NCBI GenBank assembly: GCA_023386835.1
Contig: JAEWIY010000191.1
Coordinates: 1-12,937, forward strand
DNA length: 12,937 bases
Direction: 5' to 3'
Origin: Verrucomicrobiota bacterium
GTDB lineage: Bacteria > Verrucomicrobiota > Verrucomicrobiia > Opitutales > Opitutaceae
Shown here: in pieces, positions 6,843-12,937 of the stretch
Layout of the letters: each line of letters starts with the position of its first letter
How positions within the stretch are numbered: position 1 is the stretch's first letter
Made by a program: the position numbers and the translations under genes
The notes under the pieces: model-generated
Seen by the model: only the letters and a program-made list of their open reading frames with translations
Told to the model about the DNA's origin: nothing
Database searches by the model: none

Positions 6843-9062
6843 ATGCTCCACCTGGCCCCCTCGTCCACCTGGCGCTCCCGCCTCTGCTGCCTGGCCCTCG
6901 CCGTCGGCGCCGCCCTGCCTTTGCCGGCGCAGGACACCCAGTTCGTGCCAGCGTATAATCCCAAACGCGACGCGGCGCAGATCCCCGGACCCCTCTCCCC
7001 AGCGGATTTCCCGGCGTGGATCGCCGACCTCCGCCTGTGGCGCGCCGAACAGCGCGTGCGGGTCGGGTATCCTTGGTCGGACTACGACAATCCCGACTTG
7101 GCGTGGCTGAAGAGCGCCTTTGTCCAAGGCAAGGCGATGGTCGAGGACCGGTACTTCTACGACGTCACGAACAATCGCTACACGGTGGATCGCTTCCTCG
7201 CGGACCTCGAGGAGCGCTACGGCGGCGCTGACAGCGTCATCATCTGGTCGGGCTACCCGAACATCGGGGTCGATGATCGCAACCAGTATGACTTCCTGCG
7301 CGACCTTCCGGGTGGCTTGGAGGGACTGAAGTCGACGATCGCGGAGTTCCAGAAACGCGGGGTGCGCGTGTGGCTCCCCATCCTGCCGTGGGATCGGGGC
7401 AGCCGTGACGAAGGTGAACTCAACCTCGCCGATTACGCCCGATTTGTCGCCGAACTGGGAGCCGACGGATTCCTGGGCGACACGCTCGCCGGAGTGCCAC
7501 GCACCGTGTCGGAGGCGGCGCAGCGGCACGGCACGCCCTTGGTCGTGCAATCGGAGAATCCGTTCGGCGACGAGCTGCTCGGCTGGAATCATTCCAGCTG
7601 GGCCAAGTGGTTCCGCGACGGCGCCAACTGGGACGACTGGATCTGGCCGTACGCCAGCGTCCCCAGCGTCAGCCGCACCAAATGGATCGAGCCGCGCCAC
7701 CGCCCGATGATCCATAACCGCTGGGCGATGGATCGGCGGCCCGAGCTGCAACTCGCGTTCTTCAATGGCATTGGCTCTGTCAGCTGGGAGAACATCTGGG
7801 GTATCTGGAACGGCATTACGGAACGGGACGCCGAGACCCTGCGTCGTATCGCCACGGTGCAGCGCGCCTTTCCGGACCTGCTCTCCAGTCCGAACTGGGA
7901 GCCGCACACGCCAACCCTTCAGACTTACGTGTACGCGTCGAAATTTCCCGGGGGCAACGCCACCTTGTGGACGCTCATCAGCCGCAACGGCTACGACATC
8001 GACGGCCCGCAGCTGTCGGTTTCGGACCGCGACGGGACGCGTTATTTTGACCTTTGGCATGGGCAGGAACTGACGCCGGCACGGCGCAACGGACGCGCCG
8101 TGCTTTCGTTCCCGTTCGAGCGCCACGGTTTCGGCGCGATTCTCGCCCTCGCTCCGGGCGCCCAGCAGCCCGGCTTGCAGCTGCTGCTCGAGACGATGCG
8201 CGCCCGGTCGGGGCGTCCGCTCCACTCCTACTCGGCCGAATGGAAACCGCTCCCGCAGCGATTGACAGAGGTCACCCCGACGGCCGTTCCGGCAAACGAG
8301 CCCGCTGGCATGATTCGCATTCCCGCGGTCGAGGCGTTCACGTTTCGCATCTCCGGTCTGCAGATCGAGGGCGGCAATCATGCCGGGGTCGGCGTGCAGT
8401 ATCCCTGGGAGCCGGACGCGCGGCGCCACCACGCACACGTGCTGTCGATCCCGTCCTTCTGGATCGATCGAGATCTCGTGACCAACGCCGATTTTCACCG
8501 CTTCCTCACCGCCACCCGCTACCGGCCGGCCGATGACCACAATTTCCTGAAGCACTGGACCGACGGCCGTTATCCGGAGGGCACGGCGAATCAGCCGGTG
8601 GTATGGGTCTCCCTCGAGGACGCTCGCGCCTACGCCAAGTGGGCCGGCAAACGGTTGCCCCGTGAATGGGAATGGCAATACGCGGCGCAGGGCATCGACG
8701 GGCTGTTGTATCCTTGGGGCAACGACGCCGATGCTCCGGGCGCGCGGCCGGCGATGGCCCGGGGACGCACCTTGCCCACCCTGCCGGACGTCGGCGCGCA
8801 CCCCGCTGGCAACAGCCCCTTTGGCGTGCGCGACCTGGCGGGCGTCGTCTTCCAGTGGACGGATGAATACACCGACGAGCACACTCGGTTCGCGATCCTG
8901 CGCGGCGGCAGTTGCTACCGGCCGAGTCTCTCCCGCTGGTACTTCCCCAATTCCCCGCGCAACGACCATCATTCCAAGTACCTGCTCATGGCCCCGGGCC
9001 GCGACCGGTCCGGCATGATCGGCTTCCGCTGCGTGATGGACGCGGCTCCAGCCCAACTGTAA
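6843..9062 (+). CDS. Exported TIM-barrel glycosidase-like protein fused to SUMF1/FGE-like domain
   Basis: The 739-residue product has a signal peptide (about 1-30, ending LPLPAQ). Residues 55-435 look like a glycoside-hydrolase-type TIM barrel plus small beta domain: SVIIWSGYPNIGVDDRNQ (131-148), VRVWLPILPWDRGSRDEG (174-191), GADGFLGDT (206-214), WENIWGIWNGITERD (315-329) and FDLWHGQEL (402-410). Asp208, Asp213 and Glu238 (VVQSEN) are candidate acidic catalytic residues. Residues 485-735 form a SUMF1/formylglycine-generating-enzyme-like domain (IPSFWIDRDLVTNADFHRF, PVVWVSLEDARAYAKWAGKR, LRGGSCYRP, GMIGFRCV). The copper-binding cysteine pair of true FGE appears absent: only Cys691 lies in GGSC. 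Sulfatase activation is therefore unlikely, and the domain may bind glycan or be a C-type-lectin-like structural unit. I recall this architecture as recurrent but uncharacterised. The start at 6843 follows the heparinase stop by 5 nt and gives a clean signal peptide; an upstream in-frame ATG at 6735 lies inside the heparinase gene. Confidence 0.82.
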   Translation: MLHLAPSSTWRSRLCCLALAVGAALPLPAQDTQFVPAYNPKRDAAQIPGPLSPADFPAWIADLRLWRAEQRVRVGYPWSDYDNPDLAWLKSAFVQGKAMVEDRYFYDVTNNRYTVDRFLADLEERYGGADSVIIWSGYPNIGVDDRNQYDFLRDLPGGLEGLKSTIAEFQKRGVRVWLPILPWDRGSRDEGELNLADYARFVAELGADGFLGDTLAGVPRTVSEAAQRHGTPLVVQSENPFGDELLGWNHSSWAKWFRDGANWDDWIWPYASVPSVSRTKWIEPRHRPMIHNRWAMDRRPELQLAFFNGIGSVSWENIWGIWNGITERDAETLRRIATVQRAFPDLLSSPNWEPHTPTLQTYVYASKFPGGNATLWTLISRNGYDIDGPQLSVSDRDGTRYFDLWHGQELTPARRNGRAVLSFPFERHGFGAILALAPGAQQPGLQLLLETMRARSGRPLHSYSAEWKPLPQRLTEVTPTAVPANEPAGMIRIPAVEAFTFRISGLQIEGGNHAGVGVQYPWEPDARRHHAHVLSIPSFWIDRDLVTNADFHRFLTATRYRPADDHNFLKHWTDGRYPEGTANQPVVWVSLEDARAYAKWAGKRLPREWEWQYAAQGIDGLLYPWGNDADAPGARPAMARGRTLPTLPDVGAHPAGNSPFGVRDLAGVVFQWTDEYTDEHTRFAILRGGSCYRPSLSRWYFPNSPRNDHHSKYLLMAPGRDRSGMIGFRCVMDAAPAQL

Positions 9063-9130
9063 GTCAGGCCAAACGCACTTCGCTCGCGCGAAATTGCACG
9101 CCGTCTGCTGCGAACGCTGTGTTTCCTGAC
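9063..9130 (+). promoter_or_regulatory. Intercistronic stem-loop with two alternative inner pairings
   Basis: The 86-nt gap before the gamma-glutamyltransferase gene folds on itself. GTCAGG (9063-9068) pairs with CCTGAC (9125-9130), and AAACGCA (9071-9077) pairs with TGTGTTT (9118-9124) with one G-U. TTCGC (9079-9083) can then pair either with GCGAA at 9088-9092, giving a local hairpin with a TCGC loop, or with GCGAA at 9110-9114, extending the long stem to 18 pairs. It starts right after the TAA stop of the upstream gene and ends 18 nt before the ATG at 9149. No T-run follows. It may set stability or differential expression along the polycistron, or attenuate translation. Confidence 0.55.
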
Positions 9131-9148
9131 GCAACCAAATCTTCCGCC

Positions 9149-10882
9149 ATGACCTTCCTTCCCCGCCGACGTCGTGTGAGTCTTCTGATCGCCACTCTGC
9201 TCGTGACCGTTCGGGCACCGGCAGCGACCGCTCCGGTAGAAGGTTCTCGCGGCATGGTGGCGTCCTCCCACGTACTGGCCTCTGAGATCGGCGCGGAGGT
9301 GTTGGCGCAGGGCGGCAACGCGGTCGATGCTGCTGTCGCCACTGGACTCGCCCTCGCCGTGGTCTACCCGCAGGCGGGCAACCTGGGTGGCGGCGGGTTC
9401 ATGCTGGTGCATTTGGCGGGGGGGCGCCAAGTCGTGATCGACTACCGCGAGACCGCCCCGCGCGCGGCCACGGCCGACATGTACCTGGACGAGGACGGCG
9501 ACGTGCGACGGGGCGCCGGCTCCTCCACCCTCGGTTGGCGCGCCAGTGGTGTGCCGGGCACGGTGGCCGGCCTCGCGTATGCTTTTGATAACTACGGCTC
9601 CGGCCGGGTCTCGTGGAGCACGTTGGTTGAACCGGCCCGCCGGCTGGCGGCGGAGGGTCACGTCGTGTCCTCGGCCACCGCAGCGCACTTGCGAGCCCAC
9701 ACCCGGCTCCTCGGACTGGAACCGGAGACGCGCCGAATCTTCCTGGATGACGGCAAGTTTCGGCAGGCCGGCGACCGTTGGCTGCAACCAGAACTGGCCA
9801 GCACACTGGAACGGGTGCAGCGCGAGGGGGCCGCGGGGTTCTACCACGGTGAAACGGCACGGCTGATTGCGACGGCGATGGAGAAGAACGGCGGCACATT
9901 GACCGCCGCCGATCTCGCCGAATACCGCGTGCGCGAGCGCGTGCCGCTGCGTGGAAGCTACCGCGGCTACGACATCGTTACCATGCCGCCGCCCAGCTCC
10001 GGCGGTATCGCCTTGCTGCAGATGCTCGCGATGCTCGAACCGCACAACGTGCGCGCGCTCGGGGCGGTTTCGGCCGATCGCTATCACCTTTTCACCGAGG
10101 TCATGCGACGGGCTTTCCGCGTTCGCGCCGAGTTCTTGGGCGATCCGGATTTTGTTTCGGTGCCGGTCCAGGCGTTGCTCTCGCCCGCGTACCCGGCCCG
10201 GCTGATGCAGGACTTCGATCCGGCGCGGGCGACCCCGAGCGACCAGATCGGCGCGCCGACTCCCATCCTCGCGGAGGCCCTCGAGACGACACATTTCTCC
10301 ATTGTCGACGCCGCCGGTAACGCCGTCGCGAATACGTACACGTTGAATGGCAACTACGGCAGCGGTGTGACGATTCCCGGCACGGGCGTGCTGATGAACA
10401 ACGAAATGGACGACTTCACCTCCAAGGTGGGTGTGCGCAACATGTTCGGGCTGCTGCAAGGCGAGGCGAACGCAATCGCCCCAGGCAAACGCCCGCTCTC
10501 GTCCATGACGCCGACCCTCGTGTTCAAGGACGGGCAGCTGCTGCTCGCCACCGGCAGCCCGGGTGGTCCCACCATCATCAATACGGTCCTGCAAGTTCTC
10601 ACCCACATGATCGATCTCGAAATGCCGCTGAAGGACGCCGTGGCCGCGCCGCGCATCCATCACCAGTGGATGCCGGACGCATTGACCTACGAGCAGAACG
10701 GCCTGCCTGAAGAGATCGCGGCCGAGCTGCGCAGCCGCGGTCACACCGTCAAGGCACGCGAGTCCTACGAAGGGGCGACACAGGGCGCCGCCAACTCCGT
10801 GGGGATCGATCCCATCACCGGCCGCCGGATTGGTGTCGGCGATCCCCGGCGCGGAGACAGCGGGGCCGTCGGCGTCGAGTAA
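9149..10882 (+). CDS. ggt: Secreted gamma-glutamyltransferase (glutathione hydrolase)
   Basis: The 577-residue protein (E. coli Ggt has 580) transfers or hydrolyses gamma-glutamyl groups of glutathione and related amides, normally in the periplasm. The signal peptide is about 1-28 (MTFLPRRRRVSLLIATLL...PAATA); the four arginines leave Tat export possible. All core motifs align with E. coli at a constant offset of 11 in the small subunit: nucleophile Thr380 (TTHFSIVD, the autocleavage site), Asn400 (YTLN), Asp422 (NNEMDDF), Ser451-Ser452 (PLSSM) and Gly472-Gly473 (GSPGG). Arg100 (IDYRETAP) matches E. coli Arg114, and PPPSSGG is present. The lid loop is kept, but the E. coli Tyr444 position is Phe433. 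The start at 9149 gives a clean signal peptide; upstream in-frame codons back to 8912 overlap the previous gene in another frame. Its place in a glycan-degradation operon is unusual. No Shine-Dalgarno site is seen. Confidence 0.93.
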   Translation: MTFLPRRRRVSLLIATLLVTVRAPAATAPVEGSRGMVASSHVLASEIGAEVLAQGGNAVDAAVATGLALAVVYPQAGNLGGGGFMLVHLAGGRQVVIDYRETAPRAATADMYLDEDGDVRRGAGSSTLGWRASGVPGTVAGLAYAFDNYGSGRVSWSTLVEPARRLAAEGHVVSSATAAHLRAHTRLLGLEPETRRIFLDDGKFRQAGDRWLQPELASTLERVQREGAAGFYHGETARLIATAMEKNGGTLTAADLAEYRVRERVPLRGSYRGYDIVTMPPPSSGGIALLQMLAMLEPHNVRALGAVSADRYHLFTEVMRRAFRVRAEFLGDPDFVSVPVQALLSPAYPARLMQDFDPARATPSDQIGAPTPILAEALETTHFSIVDAAGNAVANTYTLNGNYGSGVTIPGTGVLMNNEMDDFTSKVGVRNMFGLLQGEANAIAPGKRPLSSMTPTLVFKDGQLLLATGSPGGPTIINTVLQVLTHMIDLEMPLKDAVAAPRIHHQWMPDALTYEQNGLPEEIAAELRSRGHTVKARESYEGATQGAANSVGIDPITGRRIGVGDPRRGDSGAVGVE

Positions 10883-10912
10883 TTTTCTTTTCCCTACAAC
10901 CCCAGTTCACCC

Positions 10913-12916
10913 ATGAGACACCTGCTTCTCGCCTGTGTGATGGCGACAGCGCTGGCCGCCACGGCCGCGCCGCCTCCCGACCGCACCGCGCTTAAAACTC
11001 CGCCCGACCACACCCGGAGCCCGTACACCGGCTACACCCGCGAGCACTGGCTCGAAATCACCGAGCGCCTGCTCGCGGGCGTGCTGCCCTATTTTGACCG
11101 TACGACCGGCCTGCCGAAACTGCCGCATCCGACGGGGGAGACCGTCTTTAATGCCGGCGTGGCGCCGCCCGGTTCCATCGGCGTGGCGCGACAGGCCTTT
11201 GAACGCATCATGATGCTGAGTGTGATCTACTCCGGCGCGACCGGCCGTGACACCGTGCCCGGTTACGACGGATCGATCACCGAGCCCTTCCGCCGCGGCA
11301 TGATGCAGACGCTGGATCCCGCCAGCTCCAACTACTGGGGACCACCCGAAGGAGGTGAACACGCCGGCTCAATCTTTGCGCTCGGAGCCTGGCTGAGTCC
11401 GAAGTACTTCTGGGAGCCGTTCACGTCTGACCAGCGGGAGCACATTCTCGACTACCTCGAGCAACTCGCCGCCGCCCGGTCATACGACAACAACCACTAC
11501 TACTTCCATGCCTTGCCGGTGCCGCTGCTGGAAAAGCATGGGCGGAAGCCACCGCGCGAGCAGCACACCGCCCGGCTGGAGCGGCTGTTCAACTGGTACC
11601 GTGGAGACGGATGGTACATCGACGGCAGCAACCTCAGCTTCGACAAGTACAACGCCTGGGGCTTCCACCTCTACAACGGCGCGATCTACCACGTTGATCC
11701 CATCTGGCGCGAACACTTCGGTGCGCGGCTCACGCAGGCGACCAAGGAGTTCATGCGCAGCTATCCGTATTCGATCGGTCGCGACGGAGGCCCGGTGCCG
11801 TGGGGACGGTCACTCTCCTACCGGTTTGCCGAACTGGCTGGGCTCGGCTGGGCGTCGCTAAACGGCCTCAACCCGCTGCCCCCCGGCCAGGCCCGTCGGA
11901 TCGCCTCCGGTGTGCTGCGCTATTTCTGGGAGCACGGCGCGCAGGACGCGGATGGCCTGCTCCAGGTCGGCTTCCGGGACACCAACGCTGCGGTGGCCGA
12001 GTTCTACAACGGCCCGGGCACGTCCTACTGGGCGGCGCAAGGCCTGATCGCCCTGATGATTCCCGAGAGCGACCCGTTTTGGACGGAAGTTGAGCAGCCG
12101 ATGCCGGCTGACGGCGGCGACACGCGCACGGTGGCAATTCCTGGAGCCGGCATCGTGTCCCGCGTCCGAGCCGATGGCGAAGCGCGGCTGTACCCCGTGC
12201 GCCAGCCCTTCTCCCGCGCCCACCAGCACTGGCAGCGCGGTGTGAAGTATCAGCAGCACGCCTACTCAAGTGACCTCGGTTGGAGCACGCTTGGCGAAGG
12301 GACCGATCTCGGCGCCGGTCGCACGGGCATTTCGCTCGACGGGCAGGCTTGGGTTTACCGCGACCATGCACGCGTGCTGACCCTGAGCGATACCCACGTG
12401 GCGAGCGCCTGGGGTTTTGACATCAACCTCAGCTACCAACCGGCGGTGGATGACAAGTACGAACTGATCACCCACACCTTCATCGGCGAGGCCGGCGAGG
12501 TGCACGTTTTCTGGCACGAGAGTCCCCAACCTGTCTGGCTGCACTTGGCTGGATACGGCATCGCGTCACCTTCAGCCGACAAGGTGGACGTGGAATCGAC
12601 GGACGGCGTCCTCACCGTGCGTACCCCGAAATATGCCTCGATGATCCAGGTCTTGGAGGCTCCGGAGGGTGAACTGACGACGGAGGTCCTGCAGCCGCGC
12701 GAGGGCTGGCGGCATGCCCATCTGTTCGACCGGGTCGGTGCTTATCCGCAGTGGCGGAGTCGGGCACCGGTTCCTTCGAACACACCGGTCGTGGTGTACG
12801 TCGACGGAGCGCGCCGCGGCTCGCTGCGTCCGCCCGCGGTGGAAATCCAGCGCGCGTCGCGTCGGTTGATCGTGCAACTCGACGGCCGCACCCACGTGCT
12901 CACCACCCCCTGGTGA
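10913..12916 (+). CDS. Exported DUF2264-domain protein (possible uronic-acid-releasing glycosidase)
   Basis: The 667-residue product has a signal peptide (about 1-19, MRHLLLACVMATALAATAA). Residues 36-395 match the DUF2264 alpha/alpha-toroid pattern: YTREHWLEITERLL (41-54), NHYYFHALPVPLLEKHG (194-210), GDGWYIDGSN (231-240), PWGRSLSYRFA (296-306), FYNGPGTSYWAAQG (364-377) and PESDPFW (384-390). Residues about 400-667 form a beta-rich C-terminal region. I recall that some DUF2264 proteins were placed in glycoside hydrolase family 154 with beta-glucuronidase activity; if that holds here it would process glucuronic acid residues released by the lyases. His199 and Asp237 are conserved-looking polar residues but I cannot assign catalysis. 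It lies 30 nt after the gamma-glutamyltransferase stop, with a T/C-rich leader, and appears to be co-transcribed. The gene is complete, and its TGA is 21 bp from the window end, so whether the operon continues is unseen. Confidence 0.87.
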   Translation: MRHLLLACVMATALAATAAPPPDRTALKTPPDHTRSPYTGYTREHWLEITERLLAGVLPYFDRTTGLPKLPHPTGETVFNAGVAPPGSIGVARQAFERIMMLSVIYSGATGRDTVPGYDGSITEPFRRGMMQTLDPASSNYWGPPEGGEHAGSIFALGAWLSPKYFWEPFTSDQREHILDYLEQLAAARSYDNNHYYFHALPVPLLEKHGRKPPREQHTARLERLFNWYRGDGWYIDGSNLSFDKYNAWGFHLYNGAIYHVDPIWREHFGARLTQATKEFMRSYPYSIGRDGGPVPWGRSLSYRFAELAGLGWASLNGLNPLPPGQARRIASGVLRYFWEHGAQDADGLLQVGFRDTNAAVAEFYNGPGTSYWAAQGLIALMIPESDPFWTEVEQPMPADGGDTRTVAIPGAGIVSRVRADGEARLYPVRQPFSRAHQHWQRGVKYQQHAYSSDLGWSTLGEGTDLGAGRTGISLDGQAWVYRDHARVLTLSDTHVASAWGFDINLSYQPAVDDKYELITHTFIGEAGEVHVFWHESPQPVWLHLAGYGIASPSADKVDVESTDGVLTVRTPKYASMIQVLEAPEGELTTEVLQPREGWRHAHLFDRVGAYPQWRSRAPVPSNTPVVVYVDGARRGSLRPPAVEIQRASRRLIVQLDGRTHVLTTPW

Positions 12917-12937
12917 GCACCGGTACCCCCCCACGCC

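Noticed and set aside
6843..9062. Formylglycine-generating (sulfatase-activating) function for the SUMF1-like domain
   Set aside because: The expected cysteine pair is not present in the GGSC region and no sulfatase lies in the window.
6816..9218. 800-codon open frame on the minus strand opposite the TIM-barrel/SUMF1 gene
   Set aside because: It reads as a low-complexity Arg/Gly/Val/Pro antisense translation without motifs or signal peptide. The plus-strand protein has clear family motifs, and long antisense frames are common at this GC content.
8969..10744. 591-codon minus-strand frame over the gamma-glutamyltransferase gene
   Set aside because: It is a shadow of a strongly conserved enzyme on the other strand, with no recognisable domain.
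12901..12921. Hairpin-like CACCA/TGGTG around the last stop codon as a terminator
   Set aside because: It has only five base pairs, overlaps the stop codon and is followed by a C-run, not a T-run.
1..12937. tRNA, rRNA, CRISPR array, insertion sequence or SusC/SusD pair
   Set aside because: No array-like repeats, transposase motifs, terminal repeats, RNA-gene signatures or outer-membrane transporter motifs were seen.

Overview
The window is about 13 kb of GC-rich DNA made almost entirely of genes for exported proteins that act on polysaccharides or their substituents. Gene content, the CBM/nitrilase and TIM-barrel/SUMF1 architectures, high GC and C/T-rich start leaders without Shine-Dalgarno sites suggest a soil or freshwater Verrucomicrobiota bacterium of the Opitutaceae type. 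This taxonomic call is inference; there is no rRNA or marker gene here.

The layout is two divergent operons. Leftward (minus strand) from about 3760 run a right-handed parallel beta-helix protein (1536-3758), a secreted CBM-carbon-nitrogen hydrolase (115-1521, 14 nt downstream), and the first 17 codons of another exported protein cut by the window edge (1-51). Rightward (plus strand) from 4165 run a heparinase II/III-type lyase with a domain inserted in its beta-sandwich (4165-6837), a TIM-barrel/SUMF1 fusion protein (6843-9062, 5 nt gap), a secreted gamma-glutamyltransferase (9149-10882, 86 nt gap holding a stem-loop) and a DUF2264 protein (10913-12916, 30 nt gap). The roughly 400-bp divergent region (3759-4164) is packed with inverted repeats, has a hairpin close to the heparinase start, and contains a possible 50-codon small ORF ending on an alternative start of the beta-helix gene.

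All six full-length genes begin with a hydrophobic signal peptide, so the products probably work in the periplasm or outside the cell. A coherent reading, by inference, is a depolymerising set for a uronic-acid-containing glycan: a heparinase-fold lyase, a beta-helix lyase/epimerase-like protein, a DUF2264 enzyme (possibly unsaturated-uronyl or glucuronic-acid processing) and a TIM-barrel enzyme of unknown specificity. Two exported amide-bond enzymes (nitrilase family and gamma-glutamyltransferase) sit among them, which suggests that the substrate or its breakdown products carry amide or gamma-glutamyl groups. No SusC/SusD pair, transporter, regulator, sulfatase, RNA gene, CRISPR array or insertion sequence is visible.
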